A stretch of DNA of 64,000 nt from Lachnospiraceae bacterium UBA3804 (GCA_002368665.1 DFEK01000013.1:115848-179847), one strand, 5' to 3'; positions 34,553 to 42,996 are shown, counted from the stretch's first letter. Numbers and translations are program-made. The notes: generated by a model not told the origin, from the sequence alone.

Positions 34553-35325
34553 TGCAATTCAGACCGTGTATTGATATTCACAACGGAAAAGTAAAGCAGA
34601 TCGTCGGCGGCTCTTTAAAGGATTCCCAGAACTATGCGAAGGAAAACTATGTATCCGAAAAAGACGCGGCTTACTATGCTGCACTGTATCGAGAACTCGG
34701 ACTGCGTGGCGGACATGTCATTATGCTCAATTCCAGGGAATCCGATTATTATGAGGATACCAAGAAGCAGGCACTTCTGGCATTGCAGACTTATAACGGC
34801 GGATTGATGGTCGGAGGCGGAATCGATGATACGAATGCGGAAGAATTCCTGTATGCGGGTGCTTCGCATGTGATCGTGACTTCCTATCTTTTTGAAAACG
34901 ATGAACTGTCCATCGACAGAATGAAAAAACTTGTATCGGCAGTCGGAGCGGAACATGTTGTTTTCGACTTAAGCGTCAAACATTTTGAGGACGGATATCA
35001 TATCATGTCCAACCGCTGGCAGAATAAAACCAATGCGATTCTTACGGCGGATATGCTTAAATATCTCGAGAAATACTGCAACGAATACCTGATCCATGCG
35101 GTTGATGTGGAAGGAAGAGCAAACGGGATTGAAACCGATCTGATCGAAGAACTGAAAAATTACAAAGGAAACGACATCACCTATGCGGGAGGTGTTCATT
35201 CCTACGATGACTTAAAACTTCTGAAGAAAGCGGGAAAGGGCAGGATCCATGTGACGATCGGAAGTGCATTGGATTTGTTCGGCGGGGATTTAAAGACCGA
35301 GAAAGTCATTCAGATTTGCGATTAG
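34552..35325 (+). CDS. hisA: ProFAR isomerase, eukaryotic (HIS6-like) HisA
   Basis: 257 residues. The protein begins FRPCIDIHNGKVKQIVGGSL and contains GLMVGGGIDDTNAEEFL, ASHVIVTSYLF, VFDLSVK, IHAVDVEGRANGIETDLIEEL and ITYAGGVHSYDDLKLL. The large inserts and these words match the yeast HIS6-type subfamily rather than the usual bacterial HisA. It isomerises ProFAR to PRFAR in histidine synthesis. It is translationally coupled to dapB and has no other his gene near it. Confidence 0.88.
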   Translation: MQFRPCIDIHNGKVKQIVGGSLKDSQNYAKENYVSEKDAAYYAALYRELGLRGGHVIMLNSRESDYYEDTKKQALLALQTYNGGLMVGGGIDDTNAEEFLYAGASHVIVTSYLFENDELSIDRMKKLVSAVGAEHVVFDLSVKHFEDGYHIMSNRWQNKTNAILTADMLKYLEKYCNEYLIHAVDVEGRANGIETDLIEELKNYKGNDITYAGGVHSYDDLKLLKKAGKGRIHVTIGSALDLFGGDLKTEKVIQICD

Positions 35326-35354
35326 CTTGAAATGGTAATAGAAGAGCAACATAA

Positions 35355-35386
35355 AAAAAGAGATATGCAGATGCATATCTCTTTTT
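35355..35386. terminator. Bidirectional terminator between hisA and cspA
   Basis: AAAAAGAGATATGCA / TGCATATCTCTTTTT stem with two-base loop between convergent genes. Confidence 0.9.
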
Positions 35387-35443
35387 GAATCTCATTTCGG
35401 TTCTAACGCAATGTTTGTAATACTTAATCAATGAAATGATTAA

Positions 35444-35644
35444 TTATAACTTGGTTACGTTTACTGCCTGAGGTCCTTTTTCTCCGTTAACTACTTCGAA
35501 TTCAACAGCAGCGCCTTCTTCCAAAGACTTGAAACCTTCAGCCTTGATTCCGGTGTAGTGAACGAATACATCATTTCCGGATTCGTCGGAAATGAAACCG
35601 TAACCTTTTTGGTTATTAAACCACTTCACTGTACCCTTGTTCAT
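35444..35644 (-). CDS. cspA: Cold-shock domain protein
   Basis: 66 residues, a single cold-shock domain. RNA-binding motifs: KGYGFISDE (RNP1) and VFVHY (RNP2), with the N-terminal KGTVKWFNNQ. It binds single-stranded RNA/DNA as a chaperone. A GGAGG ribosome site precedes it and the leader is about 50 bases, shorter than in strongly cold-induced genes. Confidence 0.96.
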   Translation of the reverse strand: MNKGTVKWFNNQKGYGFISDESGNDVFVHYTGIKAEGFKSLEEGAAVEFEVVNGEKGPQAVNVTKL

Positions 35645-35683
35645 GAAACAATTACCTCCAAAAATAAAATAAATATAGTAACG

Positions 35684-35732
35684 GTTGTTAATACAACATA
35701 CAAACTATACCATATATGGCTGTAAAAGTAAA
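35684..35732 (-). promoter_or_regulatory. cspA promoter with palindrome at the transcript start
   Basis: Minus strand TTTACT (35727-35732), 17 bases, TATAGT (35704-35709) with a TGG extension. The perfect palindrome GTTGTTAATACAAC (35684-35697) covers the predicted start of the message. Confidence 0.75.
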
Positions 35733-35792
35733 GCAAAGAACCCCAATTTCGGTAAAAAAAGTTCACAAAAGTTTCACAAATAGGGAAAGATT

Positions 35793-35821
35793 TTGACAGA
35801 TAGGTGTGATTGTTATAATAT
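35793..35821 (+). promoter_or_regulatory. Promoter of the aromatic amino acid operon
   Basis: TTGACA followed by overlapping -10 options: TATAAT at 15 bases or TAATAT at 17 bases. It lies about 65 bases before the first gene. Confidence 0.75.
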
Positions 35822-35883
35822 GTTGAAATGGTAGGGTTTGTGCCCTGTTGAGAGAATTTTAATTAGAAAAGGATTATGGAAAA

Positions 35884-37017
35884 ATGAGCGAGAACAGTAA
35901 GAAATCCGGCAATGTTTTTGTGCGGTTTCTAAAAGAAGTATTTATTGACGGACTCGGGGGAATGGCCACCGGCCTTTTCGCCACTTTGATTATCGGTACG
36001 ATCATTCTTCAGATCGGTACCTGGATTAAGGCGATAGACAATCCCACGGCAGCATATATCGGAGGCATGATTGTTTTAATCGGTAAACTTGCCCAGGCGG
36101 TAACCGGTGCAGGTATCGGTATCGGCGCGGCAGTGAAGTTAAACGCAAAGCCACTGGTTACGGTATCCGCTGCGGCAACCGGTATGATCGGTGCTTTTGC
36201 ATCAAAGATGGTTGCCGGAACCATTTTATCCGAAACCGCAGCCGTGGTGCTTGCAGGTCCGGGAGAACCTCTCGGTGCGTTTATTGCAGCCATGGTTACC
36301 ATTTATATCGGCAAACTGATTGCCGGTAAAACCAAACTCGATATTTTACTTACTCCGCTTGCCTGCATTTTATCCGGTGCGGCAGTGGGACTTTTGATCG
36401 GAACGCCGATTGCGAACATGATGTCGGCAATTTCCAGATTCATCGAATACGCAACCAATCAGCAGCCGTTCATCATGGGCGTTTTGATTTCCGTGGTTAT
36501 GGGTATGGCACTGACACTTCCGATTTCTTCCGCAGCCATCGGCGTCATTCTTCAGCTTTCCGGAATTCCCGCAGGTGCGGCTACGGTCGGATGCTGCGCC
36601 AATATGGTCGGCTTTGCGATTGCAAGCTTTAAGGACAATAAGGTAAACGGACTCGTTGCACAGGGTATCGGAACTTCCATGTTACAGATGCCCAACATCG
36701 TAAGAAAGCCGATCATCTGGCTTCCTGCGATTATCTCAAGTGCGATCCTCGGACCGATTTCCACGATGGTCTTTAAATTCCAGAATAATCCCACCGGTTC
36801 CGGTATGGGTACCGCAGGTTTGGTCGGACCGATCAACGCATATAGCACGATGACTGCCGTAAATGAGCAGGGTGTGGCTGCGGCAACTCCCGTAATGGCT
36901 TTATTGCAGATCGCTTTACTTTGCTTTATTCTTCCCGGTGTTTTATCCTGGCTCATCGCATTCGTTATGCGTAAGATGAACTTAATCAAACCCGGTGATA
37001 TGAAACTCGACAAGTAA
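35884..37017 (+). CDS. PTS_EIIC_2 (PfoR-like) integral membrane protein
   Basis: 377 residues, about nine or ten TM helices. Recognised by GLGGMATGLFATLIIGTI, GPGEPLGAFIAAMVTIYIGK, QQPFIMGVLISVVMGMALT, ATVGCCANMVGFAIASF and GTSMLQMPNIVRKPIIW, which fit the PTS_EIIC_2 family. No EIIA or EIIB gene is near, so phosphotransfer-coupled uptake is unlikely. It heads the tyrA-aroB-aroC-aroEK-aroQ operon 13 bases ahead of tyrA, which suggests transport of a shikimate-pathway or aromatic compound. That role is inference. Confidence 0.82.
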   Translation: MSENSKKSGNVFVRFLKEVFIDGLGGMATGLFATLIIGTIILQIGTWIKAIDNPTAAYIGGMIVLIGKLAQAVTGAGIGIGAAVKLNAKPLVTVSAAATGMIGAFASKMVAGTILSETAAVVLAGPGEPLGAFIAAMVTIYIGKLIAGKTKLDILLTPLACILSGAAVGLLIGTPIANMMSAISRFIEYATNQQPFIMGVLISVVMGMALTLPISSAAIGVILQLSGIPAGAATVGCCANMVGFAIASFKDNKVNGLVAQGIGTSMLQMPNIVRKPIIWLPAIISSAILGPISTMVFKFQNNPTGSGMGTAGLVGPINAYSTMTAVNEQGVAAATPVMALLQIALLCFILPGVLSWLIAFVMRKMNLIKPGDMKLDK

Positions 37018-37029
37018 TACGGAGATAAC

Positions 37030-37914
37030 ATGGAACAGTTTTCAACGATTTGTGTCGTCGGATTGGGTTTAATCGGCGGCGCAATGGTCAAAACGATTAA
37101 GAATAAAACAGACCTTCGCATTTACGGACATAACCGTACCAAAGCGGTGTCCGAAAAGGCGAAAGCAGAGGGTAATATCGATGGTATTTTTCCGGATGAT
37201 ATCTCCGCAAATGAGATTGATCTTTGGATTCTTTCGCTGTATCCGGATGCCTGTATCAGCTTTGTGAAAGAGCATTTATCCGAAATGAAGCCCGGTGCCG
37301 TCATTGTTGACTGCTGCGGTACGAAAACCAAAATCTGTAACGCTCTGACGGATGTATGTGAAACTGCGGGCGTTCATTTTATCGGTGGACATCCGATGGC
37401 CGGAATCGAAAAGTCCGGTTATGATGCTTCCTTTGCCGGATTGTTTGACAATGCCAGCATGATATTATGTAAACTTGATTCTTCGGATGAAGCATCCTTT
37501 GAACGCTTAAGGGAGTTCTTTCCGAAACTCGGTTTCGGCTATGTAAAAGAGAGTAATCCCACGGAACACGACCGCGTCATTGCCTACACATCCCAGATGG
37601 CACATGTGGTTTCCAGTGCGTACATCAAAAGCGATGCCTGCAAAATCCGATACGGTTTTTCGGCCGGCAGTTTCAAGGATATGACCCGTGTGGCATATTT
37701 AAACGAAACGATGTGGACCGAACTTTTCCTGGAAAACAGAGAGTTTCTGCTTGCCGAAATGGAAGAGTATATCAGCCATATGAGAGAATACCGTGATGCC
37801 TTAAAGGCCAGCGATGAAGAAATGTTATGTAAACTTCTCAAAGAAGGCAGACTTTGTAAGGAAGCCGATATTGCGGGTGAAGAGAAGTTAAAAAGGGAAA
37901 GAAACAATGAATAA
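37030..37914 (+). CDS. tyrA: Prephenate dehydrogenase
   Basis: 294 residues, single-function TyrA (no fused mutase or ACT domain). The NAD-binding motif is VVGLGLIGGAMVK; the catalytic histidine lies in FIGGHPMAGIEKSGYDA. It converts prephenate to 4-hydroxyphenylpyruvate, the tyrosine branch. Prephenate can be supplied by the mutase domain fused to AroC two genes downstream. It overlaps aroB by eight bases. Confidence 0.93.
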   Translation: MEQFSTICVVGLGLIGGAMVKTIKNKTDLRIYGHNRTKAVSEKAKAEGNIDGIFPDDISANEIDLWILSLYPDACISFVKEHLSEMKPGAVIVDCCGTKTKICNALTDVCETAGVHFIGGHPMAGIEKSGYDASFAGLFDNASMILCKLDSSDEASFERLREFFPKLGFGYVKESNPTEHDRVIAYTSQMAHVVSSAYIKSDACKIRYGFSAGSFKDMTRVAYLNETMWTELFLENREFLLAEMEEYISHMREYRDALKASDEEMLCKLLKEGRLCKEADIAGEEKLKRERNNE

Positions 37915-38953
37915 AGTACATGTATCCGCATCCACAAAAGAATATGATGTGACCGTGGGCGCAGGCTTAAATTACGGAGAGTGCTTAAAAGAGATCCATT
38001 CTCCCTGTAAGCTGATGATTGTAAGCGACGATACGGTTGCGGGACTTTATTTGGATTCTGCGACGCAGTCATTTACCGATGCCGGTTTTACGGTGGAAAG
38101 TTATGTTTTTCCGCACGGAGAGCAGTCCAAAAATCTGTCCGTTGCGGAGAAGTTAATGGAAAAAATGGTGGATAAGGGAATTACCAAAACGGACCTTCTC
38201 GTTGCCCTGGGCGGCGGCGTGGTCGGTGATCTGACCGGGTTTGCCGCATCCGCATTTCTTCGCGGAATGGATTTTGTCCAGCTTCCCACGACACTTCTTG
38301 CTGCCATTGATTCTTCGGTTGGCGGAAAAACGGCCGTGGATTTGATGAACGGTAAAAACATGGTTGGTGCATTCCATCAGCCCATCGGTGTTTTCTGCGA
38401 TATCGATACATTCAAAACGCTTCCCGAAGAAACCTATGCCGAGGGCATGGCGGAAGCAATCAAATACGGGATCATCTATGATGAGCCTCTGTTTACCAGG
38501 ATGGAACGCAAAGATATTTCCGATGAGGATCTGGTGAAACGCTGCGTGGAGATCAAGGCGGAAGTGGTGGCCAAAGACGAGTTCGACAAAGGACCGAGAC
38601 ATATCCTGAATTTCGGTCATACTCTGGGACATGCCATTGAAACCAAGAGCGGATATACGATCGGACACGGTCAGGGAGTGGCTGTAGGAATGGCGGCCGT
38701 TTGCGGCGCAATGCTGAATTCCGGCGATTTTAAGAGGGTATTATCCGTCCTTAAGTCTTATAAACTTCCGGTGAATACGACATACGATCTTCACGAACTG
38801 GCCATGTTGTCCAAAGCGGATAAAAAAAGACACGGCGACGTGATCCGTGTGGTACTTCCTACTAAGATCGGAGAAGTATATTTAAAGGATGTTACACCCG
38901 ATGAATGGGAAAAAATAATTACGGACGGCTTTCATGCCATGGAGGAGAACTGA
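37907..38953 (+). CDS. aroB: 3-Dehydroquinate synthase
   Basis: 348 residues. Cyclises DAHP to dehydroquinate using NAD and a metal ion. Signatures: HGEQSKNLS, VALGGGVVGDLTGFAAS, the substrate loop LPTTLLAAIDSSVGGKTAVD, the metal-site Glu in AEGMAEAIKYG, and histidines in LNFGHTLGHAIE and IGHGQGVAVG. Translationally coupled both to tyrA and to aroC (ATG overlaps the stop). Confidence 0.97.
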   Translation: MNKVHVSASTKEYDVTVGAGLNYGECLKEIHSPCKLMIVSDDTVAGLYLDSATQSFTDAGFTVESYVFPHGEQSKNLSVAEKLMEKMVDKGITKTDLLVALGGGVVGDLTGFAASAFLRGMDFVQLPTTLLAAIDSSVGGKTAVDLMNGKNMVGAFHQPIGVFCDIDTFKTLPEETYAEGMAEAIKYGIIYDEPLFTRMERKDISDEDLVKRCVEIKAEVVAKDEFDKGPRHILNFGHTLGHAIETKSGYTIGHGQGVAVGMAAVCGAMLNSGDFKRVLSVLKSYKLPVNTTYDLHELAMLSKADKKRHGDVIRVVLPTKIGEVYLKDVTPDEWEKIITDGFHAMEEN

Positions 38954-40311
38954 TGCATTCGACATTCGGACAGGAACTGAAAATATCCGTATGGGGCGCA
39001 TCGCATGCTCCGGAAATCGGAATTACCATCACCGGACTCCCGGCCGGAGAGCGTTTCGACCTTAATGAGATCCAGGCATTTTTAAATCGCAGAAAAGGCG
39101 GACAGAATGCATTTTCCACGAAAAGAAGCGAGGCGGATGCTCCTGTGATTCAGTGCGGCGTCAATTGGGAGAATGAGTCAACCTTCGTAACCGACGGAGG
39201 AAAGCTTACGGCGCTTTTTATTAACAACAATGTCCGTTCTTCCGACTATGATGAGATGAAATACATTCCGAGACCGTCACACGCGGATTATACTTCCTAT
39301 GTGAAATACGGCGATGAACTCGACAGAAGCGGAGGCGGAATCTTTTCCGGAAGAATGACTCTGCCGATCTGTTTTGCGGGCGCCGTTTGCATGAAACTGA
39401 TGAAGGATAGAGGAATCGAGGTGTTCGGTCATATCTATTCCGTGGAAAATATTGCGGATACTCCGTTTGATTTAACGAATCCCGACCGGAATGCAATCGG
39501 AAAAGAGTTTCCCGTCATTGACAAAGAAGCCGGAGAGCGGATGGTTAAAATGATGACCGGCATCGCAGGCGACGGAGATTCCGTGGGCGGAATCATCGAA
39601 TGCGCTGTAACGGGACTTCCCGCAGGAGTGGGAGAACCGCTTTATGACAGTATGGAAGCACTGATCTCACATATGATCTTCGGTATTCCCGCAGTAAAGG
39701 GAATCGAGTTCGGTTGCGGTTTTAAAGCAGGTAAAATGCGCGGCAGCGAGTGCAACGATCCTTTCGTCATCCGTGACGGTAAAGTAAAGACGTTGAAGAA
39801 TAATTCCGGCGGAATCCAGGGCGGAATTACGAACGGTATGCCCGTTATTTTCCGCGTATGCATGAAGCCGACACCCAGTATTTATAAAGAGCAAAAAACG
39901 ATCAACATGAAGGAAATGACCGAGACGACATTATCTTTAATCGGTCGTCACGATCCCTGCATTGTGCCCCGTGCGGTCCCCTGTATTGAAGCCGCTGCGG
40001 CAATTGCGGTTTATAACCTTCTGGTATTATACGATAATGGACGAAAGCAGTTCGGAACCATCCGGGAAGAGATTGACAGTCTGGATGAGAAAATCGCCGG
40101 ACTCCTTTGTGAACGTATGGAACTGGCTTCCGAAATCGCAAAGGAAAAGAAGGCCAAGAATCTCCCCATTCGAAATGAAGAACGTGAGGAAGCTGTTTTA
40201 CGTCATGTGGAAGAAGTCGGCGGAGAGAAAACGGGTAAATATATCCGAAACGTTTACCGCAAACTGATTGATGAAACCTGCTTATTGGAAGAAGAGTATT
40301 TGGATGAATAG
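38953..40311 (+). CDS. aroC: Chorismate synthase fused to a C-terminal AroQ-type chorismate mutase domain
   Basis: 452 residues. Residues 1 to about 358 form a chorismate synthase: FGQELKISVWGASHAPEIG, RRKGGQNAFSTKR, PRPSHADYTSYVKYG, HDPCIVPRAVPCIEAAAA (FMN-dependent). From about residue 369 a second domain of about 84 residues reads TIREEIDSLDEKIAGLLCER then MELASEIAKEKKAKNLPI, matching the helical chorismate mutase (CM_2) pattern with its conserved Arg, Lys and Glu spacing. The fusion would make chorismate and convert it to prephenate in one chain, feeding tyrA. The ATG overlaps the aroB stop and follows GGAGGAG. A sequencing-error join is unlikely because the frame is continuous with a normal linker. 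Confidence 0.92.
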   Translation: MHSTFGQELKISVWGASHAPEIGITITGLPAGERFDLNEIQAFLNRRKGGQNAFSTKRSEADAPVIQCGVNWENESTFVTDGGKLTALFINNNVRSSDYDEMKYIPRPSHADYTSYVKYGDELDRSGGGIFSGRMTLPICFAGAVCMKLMKDRGIEVFGHIYSVENIADTPFDLTNPDRNAIGKEFPVIDKEAGERMVKMMTGIAGDGDSVGGIIECAVTGLPAGVGEPLYDSMEALISHMIFGIPAVKGIEFGCGFKAGKMRGSECNDPFVIRDGKVKTLKNNSGGIQGGITNGMPVIFRVCMKPTPSIYKEQKTINMKEMTETTLSLIGRHDPCIVPRAVPCIEAAAAIAVYNLLVLYDNGRKQFGTIREEIDSLDEKIAGLLCERMELASEIAKEKKAKNLPIRNEEREEAVLRHVEEVGGEKTGKYIRNVYRKLIDETCLLEEEYLDE

Positions 40312-40312
40312 C

Positions 40313-41608
40313 ATGAAACACAAGTACGCTTTAATCGGTGAAAAACTCGGTCACAGCTTTTCCGTGCCCATCCATAACGCATTCGGAAACGATGACTACA
40401 CTCTTACGGAGATTCCGAAAGAGGAACTCGATGCGTTTATGCAAAAGAGGGAATTTGAAGGGATTAATGTAACGATTCCCTATAAACAGGCGGTTATGCC
40501 TTACTGCATTCTGGATGAGGCAGCGAAGGAGATCGGAGCGGTCAATACCATTGTAAACAAAGGCGGAACGCTTTACGGATACAATACGGATGCGTATGGC
40601 TTAAATGAAATGATGGATGATGCCACGAACGGTGATGCATCTGTTTTTCAGGGTAAAAATGCCGTTATTCTCGGAGCGGGAGGAACCGCCAAAACCGCTG
40701 CATACGTGCTTCGAAACAAAGGCGTTAAGCAAATAACCGTTCTTGCCAGAAACATTGAGAAGGCCAAAGATGAGATGGCGGGCAAATGCGACTGCGTTGA
40801 AAGCATCGAAAATCCGCCTGCAAGGATATGTGAAAATGCGGATATCCTGGTGAATACCACGCCGGTCGGAATGTATCCGAATGTGGATCGTAAACCGGTT
40901 GAGTTAAGCGATTTTCCCAATCTTTGTGCTGTATTTGATGTCATTTACAATCCGCTTACAACGGATCTGGTCGCCGAAGCCAAAGAGCGAAATCTCTTTG
41001 CGGCAAACGGCTTATACATGCTGGTCTGCCAGGCAAAGAAAGCGGAAGAACTCTTTGCCGTTGAAGGAATGCAGATGGCGGGCAGTAAGGATGTACTGGC
41101 AGGTCTTAAGAAAAACCTGACCAATATCGTCCTGATCGGAATGCCCGGAAGCGGTAAATCGACCGTCGGAAAACTACTTGCCGAAATGACGGGGAAGGAA
41201 TTCGCCGATTCGGATGAAGTTTTCGAAGAAGAATTCGGTATTTCTCCGGGCGCTTGCATTGAGACAAACGGAGAAGAGGATTTCAGGGAGAAAGAAGAAT
41301 CGGTAATCGCTAAGCTTTCTTCGAAGAATCAAAAAGTTCTTGCGACCGGAGGCGGAGCGGTGAAACGTACGCCAAACCGTAAGGCTATGAAACGAAACGG
41401 TTTTGTGGTTTACCTTCAAAGAGATTTATCGGCTTTAAGCACGCAGGGAAGACCGTTATCCATGGGAGAAGGCCGTCTGCAGAAACTGTATGAAGAGCGG
41501 AAAGCGATCTACGAAGGACTGGCTGATTTGTGTATTTGCGTATCGGAGGGAAACCCGGAAGGTACGGCTGAGGAGATTTTAAAAGCATATGAAAATACTT
41601 GTCATTAA
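40313..41608 (+). CDS. aroE: Shikimate dehydrogenase-shikimate kinase fusion (AroE-AroK)
   Basis: 431 residues from MKHKYALIG; an earlier ATG at 40304 is also possible and has GAAGAAGAG seven bases before it. Residues 1 to about 262 are AroE: GHSFSVPIHNAF, EGINVTIPYKQAVM, AVNTIV, YNTDAYG, ILGAGGTAKTAAY and NTTPVGMYP. Residues about 270-431 are shikimate kinase, with P-loop GMPGSGKST at 276-284, the DSDEVFEEEFG region, FREKEESVI, ATGGGAV and the lid segment STQGRPLS. One chain thus carries dehydroshikimate reduction and shikimate phosphorylation. It overlaps aroQ by 20 bases. Confidence 0.94.
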   Translation: MKHKYALIGEKLGHSFSVPIHNAFGNDDYTLTEIPKEELDAFMQKREFEGINVTIPYKQAVMPYCILDEAAKEIGAVNTIVNKGGTLYGYNTDAYGLNEMMDDATNGDASVFQGKNAVILGAGGTAKTAAYVLRNKGVKQITVLARNIEKAKDEMAGKCDCVESIENPPARICENADILVNTTPVGMYPNVDRKPVELSDFPNLCAVFDVIYNPLTTDLVAEAKERNLFAANGLYMLVCQAKKAEELFAVEGMQMAGSKDVLAGLKKNLTNIVLIGMPGSGKSTVGKLLAEMTGKEFADSDEVFEEEFGISPGACIETNGEEDFREKEESVIAKLSSKNQKVLATGGGAVKRTPNRKAMKRNGFVVYLQRDLSALSTQGRPLSMGEGRLQKLYEERKAIYEGLADLCICVSEGNPEGTAEEILKAYENTCH

Positions 41609-42023
41609 CGGGCCGAACATCAACATGCTCGGAATTCGGGAAAAGAATATTTACGGAAGCGAGACCTATGAAGATCTGCTTCGTTTCTGCAAAGACGCGG
41701 CCGACGAGCTGGGTGTTGAGGTGAGTTTTTTTCAATCCAATCACGAAGGTGCGCTCGTGGATACCATTCAGGAAGCATATGGTAAAATCGACGGGATTGT
41801 GATCAATCCGGCCGCATATACGCATACCTCCGTGGCAATTCTGGATGCGTTGAAAGCCGTGAGCATTCCGACGGTGGAAGTGCATATTTCCGATGTTCCG
41901 TCGAGAGAGGATTTTCGTCAGATTTCCTATATCCGTCCGTACTGTATTCGTACGATTACCGGAATGGGATTTGAAGGATACAAAGAGGCCATGAAGGAAT
42001 TATTGAAGAAAGGATGCGCATGA
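41589..42023 (+). CDS. aroQ: Type II 3-dehydroquinate dehydratase
   Basis: 144 residues. Removes water from dehydroquinate. Signatures: LVINGPNINMLGIREKNIYG with the catalytic Tyr near its end, SNHEGALVDTIQ, VINPAAYTHTSVAI and VEVHISDVPSRE. Type II enzymes are dodecamers unrelated to AroD. The stop codon overlaps the next start in an ATGA arrangement. Confidence 0.97.
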   Translation: MKILVINGPNINMLGIREKNIYGSETYEDLLRFCKDAADELGVEVSFFQSNHEGALVDTIQEAYGKIDGIVINPAAYTHTSVAILDALKAVSIPTVEVHISDVPSREDFRQISYIRPYCIRTITGMGFEGYKEAMKELLKKGCA

Positions 42024-42697
42024 AGAAAGTCAAAGAATTCTTTCTGAATCTGTGGAAAAACGGAAAAGAGCGTATCATTTACGCATCCGTGATCGTAATC
42101 GTTGTTCTTTTGGTGCTGATGCTGATCATGCTGTTTCGCGGGAACGAACTTGCCGCGGAAGTGGATCATCTGAAGGCGCAGAAGGAAGAACTGACGACGG
42201 TTATGCAAAAAGACAAAGACCAGATGCAGGAGCAGATCACACTGCTTTCCAATCAGGTTGCGGAGCAGATCGCGAGAGAAGAGAAAGAGGCGGAAAAATT
42301 CTATCCCAACGGTCTTCCGGTCAGCGGAAAGGTTACCATTGAGGATGAGCCCATGGAGAACAGTGAAGTTTCTTCGGAAATGATGAATGATAAAGAACTC
42401 CGGAAAATGGTAATTTTCGGAGCAGCCAATGATGCCAAAGTCATGGCGGCCGGAAGCGGTAAAGTGACCAGCATCAAAAGAGATACCGAATTCGGTTATG
42501 CGGTCAGGATCGATCACGGAAACGGTTATATCACGATTTACCGCTATAATGACCAGCCCAAAATAAAAGAAGGAGATGACGTTACGAAAGGTCAGCTCCT
42601 CTTTGAAGTCGGTTTTGCTTCGAGCAAAGTCGGTTATCAGATCATGTATGACAATGAATATATCAATCCCATGGATATCATGGAGATTAACGGATAG
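42020..42697 (+). CDS. Degenerate M23/LytM-fold membrane-anchored protein
   Basis: 225 residues. The ATG at 42020 forms ATGA with the aroQ stop and has GAAAGG six bases before it. Layout: short cytoplasmic segment, TM helix (about 18-38), coiled coil (about 40-90: LAAEVDHLKAQKEEL), then a LytM-like beta domain (about 130-225: KVMAAGSGKVTSIKRD, VRIDHGNGYITIYRYN, KEGDDVTKGQLLFEVG). The zinc ligands of active M23 peptidases are missing: the usual HxH position reads GYQIMYDN. I infer a binding or regulatory protein, like SpoIIQ- or EnvC-type factors. Its place at the end of an aro operon is unexpected. Confidence 0.83.
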   Translation: MKKVKEFFLNLWKNGKERIIYASVIVIVVLLVLMLIMLFRGNELAAEVDHLKAQKEELTTVMQKDKDQMQEQITLLSNQVAEQIAREEKEAEKFYPNGLPVSGKVTIEDEPMENSEVSSEMMNDKELRKMVIFGAANDAKVMAAGSGKVTSIKRDTEFGYAVRIDHGNGYITIYRYNDQPKIKEGDDVTKGQLLFEVGFASSKVGYQIMYDNEYINPMDIMEING

Positions 42698-42702
42698 GCC
42701 GG

Positions 42703-42996
42703 TTACTTATCGGCATCCAGTCTTTGGAAAATGAGTTCGTATCCATCGCAGCCATAGTTTAGAGAGTGATTAACTCTGGAAATGGTAGCGGTGGATGCTC
42801 CTGTTTTATCGGCAATTTCCAAATAGGTTTTCTTTTCTTTTAACATCTTGGCTACGGCGAATCTCTGTGAGAGTGCAAGTAATTCGTTCACCGTACACAA
42901 ATCCTCAAAGAAATTATAGCACTCTTCCTTGTCTTCCAAAGAAAGAATGGCACGAAATAACTGATCAACTGCTTCGGTTCTGATTTTGCTGTTCAT
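42703..42996 (-). CDS. TrpR-like (YerC/YecD family) DNA-binding regulator
   Basis: 97 residues from MNSKIRTEAVDQ; the ribosome site is GGGGGGG five bases upstream. Characteristic words: AILSLEDKEECYNFFEDLC, LCTVNELLALSQRFAVAKML, and the helix-turn-helix segment TYLEIADKTGASTATISRVN. This family is structurally TrpR-like but need not bind tryptophan. It converges on the aro operon, so control of aromatic biosynthesis is a reasonable inference. Two direct repeats of ACACTTTAAAA lie in its own leader. Confidence 0.9.
   Translation of the reverse strand: MNSKIRTEAVDQLFRAILSLEDKEECYNFFEDLCTVNELLALSQRFAVAKMLKEKKTYLEIADKTGASTATISRVNHSLNYGCDGYELIFQRLDADK

Noticed and set aside
41927..42517. Minus-strand 196-codon open frame over aroQ and the M23-like gene
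   Set aside because: Histidine/phenylalanine-rich antisense translation with no start signal; explained by the two real genes.
42020..42697. Active M23 endopeptidase
   Set aside because: The histidine/aspartate zinc ligands and the HxH motif are absent.
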